Numbered from the stretch's first letter, positions 42,728 to 51,493 are shown. The stretch is 64,000 nucleotides of DNA from Pseudomonas sp. GM18 (GCF_000282195.1 NZ_AKJT01000075.1:62001-126000), one strand, 5' to 3'. Translations and numbers: made by a program. Notes: generated by a model from the sequence alone, not told the origin.

Positions 42728-43957
42728 ATGCCCGCCACACTGTCCTTTTCCCTCAAACAGGCTCGGCGTCTGGCGCTGGCCGCCCAAGGGTTCAATGGGC
42801 GCCAGCCGCCGGCGGCGATCAAACCGGTTCAGCTCAACCGGCTGATCGAACGGCTCGGCATTCTGCAGATCGATTCGGTCAATGCGTTGGTGCGTTCGCA
42901 CTACCTTCCCTTGTTTTCCCGTCTTGGCAATTACTCAACCGACTTGCTCGATCAGGCTGCCTGGAGTCAGGGCCGTCGGCGCACGTTATTCGAGTATTGG
43001 GGCCACGAAGCGTCGCTGTTGCCCTTGTCGATGTACCCCTTGATGCGCTGGCGCATGCAGCGCGCAGCCCGCGGCGAAGACATCTACCAGCAACTGGCGC
43101 GTTTCGGTCGTGAGCAGCAGGACACGATTCGCCGCGTTTTAGCGTCGGTCGAGGAACTCGGTGCGTTGGGGGCGGGCAGTCTGTCGACCCGTCAGGAAAG
43201 GGCAGGGCCGTGGTGGGACTGGAGCGCCGAAAAGCATGCGCTGGAATGGTTGTTCGCCGCCGGTGAAGTGACCGTGGCCAGCCGGCGCGGGTTCGAACGG
43301 CTTTATGATTTGCCGGAGCGGGTGATTCCTTCGGCGATTCTTCAGCAGCCCTTGCTCAGTGAAGCCGAAGCCCAGCGCGGCCTGTTGCTGCATGCCGCCA
43401 CGGCGTTTGGCGTTGGTACGGAAAAGGACCTGCGCGATTATTTTCGCTTGAACCCGGCAGACAGCCGACCGCGTCTGGCGGAACTGGTCGAGGGCGGAGA
43501 GCTGCTGGTCTGTGAGGTTGAAGGCTGGCGGCAACCGGCTTATTGCCTGGCTGAGCCGAAAGTGCCGCGCAAGGTCGAGGCCAGTGCGCTGCTTTCACCG
43601 TTCGATTCGCTGATTTGGGAGCGCAGCCGTACCGAGCGATTGTTCGATTTCCGTTATCGGCTGGAGATTTATACGCCGCAGCACAAGCGGGTCTACGGCT
43701 ATTACGTCTTGCCGTTTTTGCACAATGAGCGGATCGCTGCGCGGGTCGACTTGCGAGCCGAACGAGCGTCGGGCCGGTTGGCGGTGCATGCCGTGCATGA
43801 GGAAGAGCCAGGGCTGGATGATGAAGGGATGCGGGCTTTGGCGGTCAATCTGCGGCGGATGGCCGATTGGTTGGGGCTTGAGCGGGTTCAGCTGAATTGC
43901 CCGAGGGCGAGTGCGGCGCGGTTGCGGGGGGCGTTGGCTCACAGTGGCGGTGATTGA
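42728..43957 (+). CDS. YcaQ/AlkX-type winged-helix DNA glycosylase
   Basis: A 409-residue protein of the YcaQ family, winged-helix DNA glycosylases that remove bulky N7-alkyl adducts and unhook interstrand cross-links. The catalytic QxD motif is visible as LGILQIDSVNALVRSHYLPL near residue 40, followed by the family block LLDQAAWSQGRRRTLFEYWG. The C-terminal domain has ALLSPFDSLIWERSRTERLF and YTPQHKRVYGYYVLP. AAGGAG six bases before 42728 favours this ATG over 42722. Confidence 0.88.
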   Translation: MPATLSFSLKQARRLALAAQGFNGRQPPAAIKPVQLNRLIERLGILQIDSVNALVRSHYLPLFSRLGNYSTDLLDQAAWSQGRRRTLFEYWGHEASLLPLSMYPLMRWRMQRAARGEDIYQQLARFGREQQDTIRRVLASVEELGALGAGSLSTRQERAGPWWDWSAEKHALEWLFAAGEVTVASRRGFERLYDLPERVIPSAILQQPLLSEAEAQRGLLLHAATAFGVGTEKDLRDYFRLNPADSRPRLAELVEGGELLVCEVEGWRQPAYCLAEPKVPRKVEASALLSPFDSLIWERSRTERLFDFRYRLEIYTPQHKRVYGYYVLPFLHNERIAARVDLRAERASGRLAVHAVHEEEPGLDDEGMRALAVNLRRMADWLGLERVQLNCPRASAARLRGALAHSGGD

Positions 43958-43964
43958 ACTGACG

Positions 43965-44047
43965 CCTTCGCGGGCAAGTCGGATCGCCGCACCGCTCGCT
44001 CCTACAGTAGGAGCGAGCGGTGCGGCGATCCGACTTGCCCGCGAAGG
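43965..44047. repeat. 83-bp near-perfect palindrome (REP doublet)
   Basis: Left arm 43965-44005 and right arm 44007-44047 are exact reverse complements of 41 bp around a single A. The arms begin CCTTCGCGGGCAAGTCGGAT. It lies between convergent genes and could stop transcription from both sides. Same REP family as the single units near 4287 and 39114. Confidence 0.9.
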
Positions 44048-44059
44048 GTTCAATGCGGT

Positions 44060-45406
44060 TTAGCGGCGGACTTGCTTCAGGGTCTCGGCAATCAAAAACG
44101 CCAGTTCCAGCGACTGATCGGCATTCATCCGCGGGTCGCAATGGGTGTGATAACGATCCGACAGCCCATCTTCGGTAATCGGCCGCGCGCCGCCGATGCA
44201 TTCGGTGACGTTCTGCCCGGTCATTTCGATGTGGATGCCGCCGGCATAACTGCCTTCCGCTTCGTGAACCTGGAAGAACTGCTTCACCTCGCCAAGAATC
44301 TGCGCGAAGTCGCGGGTCTTGTAGCCGCTGCTGGCCTTGATGGTGTTGCCGTGCATCGGGTCGGAGCTCCAAAGCACTTGCTTGCCTTCGCGCTGCACCG
44401 CGCGAATCAGCTGCGGCAGGTGATCGCCGACCTTGTTCGCGCCCATCCGCGCAATCAGGTTCAGGCGACCCGGATCGTTGTCCGGGTTGAGCACATCGAT
44501 CAGGCGAATCAGGTCTTCAGGGTTCATGCTCGGGCCGACCTTGACCCCGATCGGGTTATGCACCCCGCGCAGGAATTCGACGTGAGCACCGTCCAGCTGA
44601 CGGGTACGGTCGCCGATCCACAGCATGTGGGCCGAGCAGTCGTAGTAGTCGTTGGTCAGGCTGTCGCGACGCACGAAGGCTTCTTCGTAGTTCAGCAGCA
44701 GCGCTTCGTGGGCGGTGAAGAAGCTGGTTTCGCGCAGTTGCGGCGAGCTGTCCATGCCGCAGGCGCGCATGAAGGCCAGGGTTTCATCGATGCGATCGGC
44801 CAGGTGGCTGTATTTCTCGGCCAGTGCCGAGTTGGCGATGAAGTCCAGGTTCCATTTGTGCACCTGATGCAGGTCGGCAAAGCCGCCCTGGGCAAAGGCG
44901 CGCAGCAGGTTCAGGGTCGCGGTGGACTGGTGGTAGGACTGCAGAAGGCGATCGGGGTCCGGCACGCGGCTTTTTTCGTCGAAGCCAATGCCGTTGACGA
45001 TGTCGCCACGGTAGGCCGGCAGCGTCACGCCGTTGATGGTTTCATCGTTGGCCGAACGGGGTTTGGCGAACTGACCGGCCATGCGTCCGACTTTGACCAC
45101 CGGGCAACCGGCGGCGAAAGTCATGACGATCGCCATTTGCAGCAACACTTTAAAGGTGTCGCGAATTTTCGCGGCGGAGAATTCGGCGAAGCTTTCGGCG
45201 CAGTCGCCGCCCTGCAACAGAAACGCCCGGCCCTGGGTGACTTCGGCAAACTGACGGCGCAACTCCCGCGCCTCACCGGCAAACACCAGTGGCGGATAGC
45301 TCGCCAGGGTTTGCTCGACGTGCAGCAAATGTGCCGCGTCGGGGTATTGAGGTTGTTGCTGGATCGGCAGGGCGCGCCAGCTGTCAGGGCTCCAGGGTTG
45401 GCTCAT
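44060..45406 (-). CDS. Type II 3-deoxy-7-phosphoheptulonate synthase
   Basis: A 448-residue enzyme of the plant-like class II DAHP synthases, unrelated in sequence to the type I enzyme at 28818. Markers: LLQGGDCAESFAEF, VVKVGRMAGQFAKPRS, FFTAHEALLLNYEEA, MLWIGDRTRQLDGAHVEF, GVKVGPSM, VLWSSDPMHGNT and HIEMTGQNVTECIGG. It performs the same condensation of PEP and erythrose 4-phosphate. Not in a phenazine cluster here, so it is likely the housekeeping type II form. Confidence 0.95.
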   Translation of the reverse strand: MSQPWSPDSWRALPIQQQPQYPDAAHLLHVEQTLASYPPLVFAGEARELRRQFAEVTQGRAFLLQGGDCAESFAEFSAAKIRDTFKVLLQMAIVMTFAAGCPVVKVGRMAGQFAKPRSANDETINGVTLPAYRGDIVNGIGFDEKSRVPDPDRLLQSYHQSTATLNLLRAFAQGGFADLHQVHKWNLDFIANSALAEKYSHLADRIDETLAFMRACGMDSSPQLRETSFFTAHEALLLNYEEAFVRRDSLTNDYYDCSAHMLWIGDRTRQLDGAHVEFLRGVHNPIGVKVGPSMNPEDLIRLIDVLNPDNDPGRLNLIARMGANKVGDHLPQLIRAVQREGKQVLWSSDPMHGNTIKASSGYKTRDFAQILGEVKQFFQVHEAEGSYAGGIHIEMTGQNVTECIGGARPITEDGLSDRYHTHCDPRMNADQSLELAFLIAETLKQVRR

Positions 45407-45554
45407 CGCAGTCTCTAGTGTTTTACGCTCGGACGGTTATGTTATCAGCAATTAGTGCGTGACCTGTTCCCGTCGCTTCGCGGACAATTGCGCCTTTGCC
45501 GCTTTATGTTGCGGTTTATCGCGTTGCCGGGGCCGGTAACGATCGGGAGACGAA

Positions 45555-46310
45555 ATGACTGAGGAGCGCGTCGAGCATCTGCTCGCCGAGGTACAGGATG
45601 AGTTCGGCGTGATTCGCGTGCTGGAAGTGGCCGATTACCGTTTCCTGGAGTTCGGTGACGCCATCGAACAGAGCTGCGTGTTCACCGCCGACCCGAGCTG
45701 GCTCGAGTACGATTACACCCGCGCGATGCTGATTGGTGCGCTGTGCCACGAGCAGCCGGAAAGCGCGCTGTTCCTCGGCCTTGGTGCCGGGACACTGACC
45801 CAGGCTTGCTTGAAGTTCCTGCCACTGGAAGATGTCGAAGCCATCGAGCTGCGCCCCGACGTACCGCGCCTGGCCATTGAATACCTGGGGCTGGATGACG
45901 ATCCGCGGCTGTACATCCGTGTCGGCGATGCGCTGGAGTTGCTCGATACGGCTGAACCGGCCGATCTGATTTTCGTCGACCTGTATACCGATGTCGGGCC
46001 GGGTGTCGGGCATCTGGCCTGGAGCTTTCTGGAAAACTGTCAGAAACGCTTGAATCCGGGTGGCTGGCTGGTGATCAACCAGTGGGCCACCGATGACGGC
46101 AAACCGTTGGGCGCAGCGTTGTTGCGCGGTCTCTATCACCGGCATTACTGGGAACTGCCGGTGAAGGAGGGTAACGTGATTCTGATCGTGCCATCGGAGC
46201 TGGATCAGGAGCTGGACATGGAGGGGCTGATCGCCCGCGCGGAAGGCCTGGCGCCGCGATTGGGGTATTCGTTGCAGTCGTTGATCAAGGATATTCGGCC
46301 GGCGACTTGA
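45555..46310 (+). CDS. Spermidine synthase-like protein
   Basis: A 251-residue Rossmann methyltransferase-fold protein of the spermidine synthase superfamily. The SAM or dcSAM-binding motif is LFLGLGAGTLTQACLKFLP, followed by VEAIELRPDVPRLAIEYLGL and LIFVDLYTDVGPG. A YDYTRAMLIGAL block matches the synthase entry region, but the classic gatekeeping loop is not complete, so aminopropyl transfer is likely but not proven. No speD or speA nearby. Confidence 0.75.
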   Translation: MTEERVEHLLAEVQDEFGVIRVLEVADYRFLEFGDAIEQSCVFTADPSWLEYDYTRAMLIGALCHEQPESALFLGLGAGTLTQACLKFLPLEDVEAIELRPDVPRLAIEYLGLDDDPRLYIRVGDALELLDTAEPADLIFVDLYTDVGPGVGHLAWSFLENCQKRLNPGGWLVINQWATDDGKPLGAALLRGLYHRHYWELPVKEGNVILIVPSELDQELDMEGLIARAEGLAPRLGYSLQSLIKDIRPAT

Positions 46311-46847
46311 AGGCTTGACCCATTTTGTGAATGGAATCCATGGGTGATCATTGCATCAACTGGCTTCAGCAGCCTTTGCCCCCCCCCCGGCCGCTTCTCG
46401 ATCATCGACCGCACACCCTCCTTTCCTCGGGTGGGAAGGGGCGGGAGGGGGGATATGAGACCAAAGGTCTGCGTCGCAAGGGTGAACCGTTTTAGCGCCA
46501 TCGCCAGCAGGGCCGGGCCTTTGCAAAATAGACGGCCGCACGATTATCCGCAAAGCCTGTGACACAACGGTGTACGCGGGTTTTTTCCGATAAAAAAAGC
46601 TCCCTTTTTGGGCAAATTCCGGTATAGTGCGCGCCGGCCTTTAACCGGGCCGCGTTTAGGTAGCGCAATTCCCCGAAGCCAGCTTCGGCTGCACGTCCGC
46701 CCCGCGGACTCTTCCTTGACGATTCTTTTCATTCATTCGTTTTCGCAAATCCCCGCCGACAAAGCTGCCAGGGCGACTCTTGAGTCTCAACACGGCATGC
46801 GCAGCTTTGGAGCATGGGTCTTTGCGGATGCACTTAGAGGCAGACCC
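46311..46847 (+). promoter_or_regulatory. Long non-coding region and leader of deaD
   Basis: A 537-bp gap. The first part is AT-poor and contains ten C in a row (46379-46388) and GGGTGGGAAGGGGCGGGAGG (46430-46449). A -10 like TATAGT lies at 46623-46628, giving a leader of more than 200 bases before the deaD start. Long leaders of this kind are typical of cold-shock helicase genes. An in-frame extension through the leader was judged chance. Confidence 0.5.
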
Positions 46848-48521
46848 ATGACCCAGGAAATCGGCGGCTTCGCCGCTCTTGAACTTCACCCTAATATTGT
46901 CGCTGCAGTAGTCGCTACCGGCTATGAAGAGCCTTCGGCCATTCAGCAGCAGTCGATCCCGATCATTCTCGCCGGTCACGATATGATTGGCCAGGCGCAA
47001 ACCGGTACCGGTAAAACCGCTGCCTTTGCCCTGCCGATCCTGCACCGCATTGATCCGTCCAAGCGCGAGCCGCAAGCTCTGATCCTGGCCCCAACTCGTG
47101 AGTTGGCGCTACAAGTTGCAACCGCTTTCGAAACCTACGCCAAGCAAATGCCGGGCGTAACTGTTGTGGCTGTCTACGGCGGCGCGCCGATGGGCCCACA
47201 ATTGAAAGCAATCCGTAATGGCGCACAGATTGTTGTCGCCACTCCGGGTCGTCTGTGCGACCACCTGCGTCGCGACGAAAAAGTCCTGACTACCGTGAAC
47301 CACCTGGTTCTCGACGAAGCGGACGAAATGCTCAAACTGGGCTTCATGGACGACCTGGAAGTTATCTTCAAGGCCATGCCGGAAACCCGTCAGACCGTAT
47401 TGTTCTCGGCTACCCTGCCGCAATCGATCCGTGCCATCGCCGAACGCCACCTGCGCGATCCGAAGCACGTGAAGATCCAGAGCAAGACTCAGACCGTTAC
47501 CGCGATCGAACAGGCTCACCTGTTGGTTCACGCTGACCAGAAGACTTCTGCCGTTCTCAGCTTGCTGGAAGTGGAAGATTTCGACGCCCTGATCATGTTC
47601 GTGCGCACCAAGCAAGCGACCCTGGACCTGGCCAGTGCCCTGGAAGCCAAAGGCTACAAAGCCGCTGCGCTGAACGGTGACATTGCCCAGAACCAGCGTG
47701 AGCGCGTCATCGAATCCCTCAAGGATGGCCGTCTGGACATCGTTGTGGCGACCGACGTTGCCGCTCGTGGCCTGGACGTTCCGCGTATCACTCACGTGTT
47801 CAACGTTGATATGCCGTACGACCCGGAATCCTACGTTCACCGTATCGGCCGTACCGGCCGTGCCGGTCGCGAAGGTCGCGCATTGCTGCTGGTCACTCCT
47901 CGTGAGCGCCGCATGCTGCAAGTGATCGAGCGTGTTACCGGTCAGAAAGTTGCCGAAGTTCGCCTGCCGGACGCTCAGGCTGTTCTCGATGCCCGCATCA
48001 AGAAACTGACCAACAGCCTGTCGCCGCTGGTAGGCGATGCCGAATCGACTCACGGTGATCTGCTGGATCGTCTGACTGCCGACATCGGTTGCAGCCCGCG
48101 TGCCCTGGCCGCAGCCCTGCTGCGCAAGGCTACCAACGGTCAAGCGCTGACCCTGGCCGCAATCGAGAAAGAGCGTCCACTGGTGCCGAACAATGCACCG
48201 CGTGGCGATCGTCCAGAGCGTTCCGGTGATCGTCCGGACCGTGGTGACCGCGAGCGTCGTGCTCCGATCCCGTTGGCTGAAGGTCGTGCTCGTTGCCGTA
48301 CCGCGCTGGGTGCGCGTGATGGTATCGCTGCCAAGAACCTGCTGGGCGCCATCCTCAACGAAGGTGGTCTGGCGCGTGAAGCCATCGGTCGCATCCAGGT
48401 GCGTGACAGCTTCAGCCTCGTCGAGCTGCCGGAAGATGGTCTGGAGCGTCTGCTGACCAAGCTGAAGGACACTCGCGTTGCCGGTAAGCAGTTGAAGCTG
48501 CGTCGCTACCGCGAAGATTGA
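46848..48521 (+). CDS. deaD: DeaD/CsdA-type cold-shock RNA helicase
   Basis: A 557-residue DEAD-box helicase. Motifs: Q-motif ATGYEEPSAIQQQSIP, AQTGTGKTAAFA (I), PTRELALQ (Ia), VLDEADEMLK (II), FSATLPQSI (III), DVAARGLDVPRITHV (V) and HRIGRTGRAG (VI). A C-terminal DbpA-type RNA-binding domain (VRDSFSLVELPEDGLERLLT) and a basic linker rich in RGDRPERSGDRPDRGDRERR follow. It remodels rRNA and mRNA at low temperature. The ATG at 46848 matches the family N-terminus. A strong terminator follows. Codon use is that of a highly expressed gene. Confidence 0.95.
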   Translation: MTQEIGGFAALELHPNIVAAVVATGYEEPSAIQQQSIPIILAGHDMIGQAQTGTGKTAAFALPILHRIDPSKREPQALILAPTRELALQVATAFETYAKQMPGVTVVAVYGGAPMGPQLKAIRNGAQIVVATPGRLCDHLRRDEKVLTTVNHLVLDEADEMLKLGFMDDLEVIFKAMPETRQTVLFSATLPQSIRAIAERHLRDPKHVKIQSKTQTVTAIEQAHLLVHADQKTSAVLSLLEVEDFDALIMFVRTKQATLDLASALEAKGYKAAALNGDIAQNQRERVIESLKDGRLDIVVATDVAARGLDVPRITHVFNVDMPYDPESYVHRIGRTGRAGREGRALLLVTPRERRMLQVIERVTGQKVAEVRLPDAQAVLDARIKKLTNSLSPLVGDAESTHGDLLDRLTADIGCSPRALAAALLRKATNGQALTLAAIEKERPLVPNNAPRGDRPERSGDRPDRGDRERRAPIPLAEGRARCRTALGARDGIAAKNLLGAILNEGGLAREAIGRIQVRDSFSLVELPEDGLERLLTKLKDTRVAGKQLKLRRYRED

Positions 48522-48549
48522 TCCGCTCTCGGGCTGATTGATCGCACAT

Positions 48550-48582
48550 AAAAAATCCCCGACTGGTTCGGGGATTTTTTTT
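48550..48582 (+). terminator. Terminator of deaD
   Basis: AAAAAATCCCCGA with TTCGGGGATTTTTTTT, about 30 bp after the stop. Confidence 0.92.
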
Positions 48583-48586
48583 GCCT

Positions 48587-48693
48587 GATCGTTCCCACGC
48601 TCTGCGTGGGAATGAATCAATAGACGCTCTGCGTCCGCTTCTGGGACGCGGAGCGTCCCGGGTTGCATTCCCACGCAGAGCGTGGGAACGATC
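48587..48693. repeat. Palindromic element with terminal inverted repeats, copy 3
   Basis: Third copy of the element at 8912 and 12451, 107 bp, with exact GATCGTTCCCACGCTCTGCG arms. Its terminal GATC runs into A at 48694, so the last bases supply the TGA of the convergent dioxygenase gene. Confidence 0.88.
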
Positions 48694-49459
48694 AGTCGAA
48701 GCGATAAATATCCATACCCAGCGCCCCCATGGTGAACCCCTGGTGCACAACGCTGAACTCACCCCCGGCCGAGCGGGCGAAGTACAGCGGCAACAGATGT
48801 TCGTCACTCGGATGGTTGCGCACAGCGTTCGGCGCTTGCTGACGATAGTCGTGCAGCGCCGCTTCATCGTTCGTTTCGAGCTTCTCGATCATCCAGTCGC
48901 GGAACGCCTTGGCCCAGGGTTCGACGCTTTCCGGGCCGGCGTGCCAGTCCAGTTCGCGCAGGTTGTGGGTGATGCTGCCAGAGCCGATCAACAGCACGCC
49001 GTGCTCGCGCAGGCTGGCCAGGGCATGGCCGACGCGGGTTTGCAGCGCCGGGCCGCCACGGGTGGGCAGCGAGACCTGCACCACCGGGACGTCGGCCAGC
49101 GGGTACATCAACGACAAGGGCACCCAAACGCCGTGGTCGAACGGGCGCTTGGCGTCGATGCGCGCAGGCAAGCCATCGCCCTTCAGCAGCTCGACAACCT
49201 GCGCCGCCAGTTGCGGGTTGCCGGGTGCTGGGTACTGCACTTCGAACAAAGCCTGAGGAAAGCCGCCGAAGTCGTGCCAGGTTTCGGGTTGAGGGTTGCC
49301 GCTGACCAGCAGTTCGCTGCTTTCCCAGTGCGCAGAAACGATCACGATGGCCTTGGGCTTCGGCATTGTCGCGGCAAGATTCGCGAGGGCCGGCCCACTG
49401 GCGCCAGGTTCCAGGGCCAGCATGGGGGAGCCATGAGAGATATACAGGCTGGGGAACAT
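48692..49459 (-). CDS. LigB/DODA-type extradiol dioxygenase family protein
   Basis: A 255-residue member of the class III extradiol dioxygenase fold (YgiD/4,5-DOPA dioxygenase type). His residues for the Fe or Zn site appear in YISHGSPML, SAHWESSEL, DHGVWVPL and SITHNLREL. E. coli YgiD cleaves DOPA; the natural substrate in Pseudomonas is unknown. Its stop codon falls inside the end of the third palindromic element, so the C-terminal end may have been changed by the insertion. Confidence 0.85.
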   Translation of the reverse strand: MFPSLYISHGSPMLALEPGASGPALANLAATMPKPKAIVIVSAHWESSELLVSGNPQPETWHDFGGFPQALFEVQYPAPGNPQLAAQVVELLKGDGLPARIDAKRPFDHGVWVPLSLMYPLADVPVVQVSLPTRGGPALQTRVGHALASLREHGVLLIGSGSITHNLRELDWHAGPESVEPWAKAFRDWMIEKLETNDEAALHDYRQQAPNAVRNHPSDEHLLPLYFARSAGGEFSVVHQGFTMGALGMDIYRFD

Positions 49460-49562
49460 AATTGAGCTCCTGGGAGTAAGATGGCAGCATCTTCAGTCAG
49501 ATCATTGATCTAAATCTAATATAAGTTTTAGAGTCTTTTGATCGAATTTTTCGGGGTTAATT

Positions 49563-50219
49563 ATGCAGCCGGAGTTTTGGCACAAACGATGGGCGTCGAA
49601 TCAGATCGGCTTCCATCTGCCGGAAGTAAATCCCTATCTGCAACGGTTCTGGCCGCAACTGGGCCTTGATGAAGGTTCTCGCGTACTGGTGCCGTTGTGT
49701 GGCAAGAGCCTGGACCTGTTGTGGCTGGCGCACTGCGGTCATGAGGTGCTGGGTATCGAGCTGTCGGAAAAGGCCATCGAAGACTTTTTCAATGAGCATC
49801 AACTGGACCCGGCAATCAGCGAGCAGGGACCTTTCAACGTCTATCGGGCGGGGTCTATCGAGCTGTGGTGCGGTGATTTCTTCGAGTTGACGGCAGGCGA
49901 TGTTGCCGATTGCGGCGCGCTGTACGACCGTGCGGCGCTGATCGCGTTGCCGCCAGCGATGCGTGAGCAATACGCGGCTCATCTGATTCGGATTCTGCCG
50001 AAAGACTCTTTAGGGCTTTTGATTACGCTGGATTACGACCAGTCGCAAATGGCCGGGCCGCCGTTTGCTGTGCTTGATGACGAAGTGCAACGGCTTCTGG
50101 GCGCTTCGTGGGGGCTGAAGATTTTGGAAGATCAGGACGTCCTGGGTGAGAGCTGGAAGTTTCTCGAGGCCGGTGTCACGCGGCTTGAGGAGCGTGTGTA
50201 TCGGGTTTCCAGCCATTAA
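49563..50219 (+). CDS. tpm: Thiopurine S-methyltransferase (Tpm)
   Basis: A 218-residue SAM-dependent methyltransferase. Family motifs: FWHKRWASNQIGFHLPEVNP at the start, LVPLCGKSLDLLWLAHCGHE for SAM binding, and GALYDRAALIALPPAMREQY. In Pseudomonas it methylates and detoxifies tellurite, selenite and thiopurines. A bidirectional terminator separates it from htpX. Confidence 0.94.
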   Translation: MQPEFWHKRWASNQIGFHLPEVNPYLQRFWPQLGLDEGSRVLVPLCGKSLDLLWLAHCGHEVLGIELSEKAIEDFFNEHQLDPAISEQGPFNVYRAGSIELWCGDFFELTAGDVADCGALYDRAALIALPPAMREQYAAHLIRILPKDSLGLLITLDYDQSQMAGPPFAVLDDEVQRLLGASWGLKILEDQDVLGESWKFLEAGVTRLEERVYRVSSH

Positions 50220-50277
50220 GGTGTGTTGAGCTTGCCCGCGAAGAGGGCCTGAAGAGCACCGCATTAATCAAATAGAC

Positions 50278-50315
50278 AAAAAAAGGCCCGCATTTACTGC
50301 GGGCCTTTTCTTTTA
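50278..50315. terminator. Bidirectional terminator between tpm and htpX
   Basis: AAAAGGCCCGCA with TGCGGGCCTTTT, flanked by A on the left and T on the right. Confidence 0.9.
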
Positions 50316-50330
50316 GTGCTGCGGAACCTG

Positions 50331-51218
50331 TCAGCCCCGACGACGCAGTGCGTCGATGCGTTCTTCCAGTGGCGGGTGGCTCATGAACATGCGAGCGAAC
50401 CCTTGTTTGAGACCACCGTTGATGCCGAAGGCATTCAGGGTGTCCGGCATGTGCACCGGCAGCCCTTGTTCTGCACGCAGGCGCTGCAGGGCGCCGATCA
50501 TTGCGCTGGTACCCGCCAGGCTTGCGCCGGCCTCGTCGGCGCGGAATTCGCGCTTGCGCGAGAACCACATGACGATGGCGCTGGCCAGGATGCCCAGGAC
50601 CAGTTCAGCGAAGATGGTCGCCACGTAGTAGGCGATGCCCTGGCCTTCTTCGTTCTTGAAGATCACCTTGTCGACAAAGTTGCCGATGATCCGGGCGAAG
50701 AACATCACGAAGGTGTTCACCACGCCCTGGATCAGCGCCAGGGTGACCATGTCGCCATTGGCCACGTGACCGATTTCGTGGGCCAGAACGGCTTTCACTT
50801 CATCGGGTGAAAAACGTTCGAGCAAGCCCTGGCTGACCGCGACCAGTGCGTCGTTCTTGTTCCAGCCGGTGGCGAAGGCGTTGGCTTCATAGGCCGGGAA
50901 AATCCCGACTTCGGGCATCTTGATCCCGGCTTCGCGGGACAGTTGCTCGACGGTTTGCAGCAGCCATTGCTCATGCCGGGTGCGCGGCTGGCTGATGATC
51001 TGGGTGCTGGTGCTCATTTTCGCCATCCACTTGGAGATGAATAGCGAGAACAGGGAACCGGCGAAACCAAAGACCGCACAGAAAATCAGCAGCTGATTGA
51101 GGTTGAGATCAACCCCGTTGGCCGCCATGAACCCGTTGAAGCCGAAAAGGCTCAGGGTGATGCTGGCAATCAGCACGACCGCCAGGTTAGTGGCCAAAAA
51201 CAGCAAAATGCGCATCAT
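50331..51218 (-). CDS. htpX: HtpX, membrane zinc metalloprotease
   Basis: A 295-residue inner-membrane protease of family M48. Two helices at the N-terminus (ILLFLATNLAVVLIASITLS, QLLIFCAVFGFAGSLFSLFI), then the zinc site AVLAHEIGHVANGD, then two further helices near 160-215 and the conserved FRADEAGASLAG. It degrades misfolded membrane proteins with FtsH. A sigma-32-like promoter lies upstream (51265-51293). Confidence 0.95.
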   Translation of the reverse strand: MMRILLFLATNLAVVLIASITLSLFGFNGFMAANGVDLNLNQLLIFCAVFGFAGSLFSLFISKWMAKMSTSTQIISQPRTRHEQWLLQTVEQLSREAGIKMPEVGIFPAYEANAFATGWNKNDALVAVSQGLLERFSPDEVKAVLAHEIGHVANGDMVTLALIQGVVNTFVMFFARIIGNFVDKVIFKNEEGQGIAYYVATIFAELVLGILASAIVMWFSRKREFRADEAGASLAGTSAMIGALQRLRAEQGLPVHMPDTLNAFGINGGLKQGFARMFMSHPPLEERIDALRRRG

Positions 51219-51264
51219 GGTTGTAGAAATCTCCTCGTGCTAAAGATGTAGCGTACTGCGGGGT

Positions 51265-51293
51265 ATATAAGGTGCTGCACCGGGCTATTCAAC
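51265..51293 (-). promoter_or_regulatory. Putative sigma-32 promoter of htpX
   Basis: Minus-strand boxes GTTGAA (51293-51288) and CCTTATAT (51272-51265) with 15 bp between them; the heat-shock consensus is CTTGAA and CCCCATNT. It lies about 50-75 bp upstream of the htpX start. Confidence 0.5.
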
Positions 51294-51493
51294 CGGGTGA
51301 CTATTTCAAACTGTGTCCTACGGCAACAGTTTAGCTGCATGAAGGGCATTTCCGACGACGGCATGGGAAACGGTTGTCAGCCAATTAGCGTCGCAGGCCC
51401 CCGCCGTTGTTAGGCGTGGGCATGAAACGTGTCGTCAGTCAGCGCTTGAAACAACGATGCAGGGCAGGGCGCACAGATGTGTTGCTGAATTAA

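Noticed and set aside
37330..44047. Repeated palindromes considered as a CRISPR array
   Set aside because: Units are few, widely separated and not regularly spaced; they are REP-type doublets and no cas gene is present.
44072..45418. 448-codon plus-strand frame opposite the type II DAHP synthase
   Set aside because: No family features and low-complexity composition; the real enzyme on the minus strand is unmistakable.
46379..46388. Run of ten C considered as a phase-variation tract
   Set aside because: It is not inside a gene or between promoter boxes that I can see, and lies over 200 bp upstream of the deaD promoter; may also be a sequencing uncertainty.
46608..46847. In-frame 80-codon extension at the start of deaD
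   Set aside because: It does not resemble DEAD-box N-termini and crosses the probable promoter; the family start at 46848 is preferred.
47109..48674. 521-codon minus-strand frame opposite deaD
   Set aside because: A shadow caused by the biased codon use of deaD; it is Gln/Thr-rich and has no start signal.
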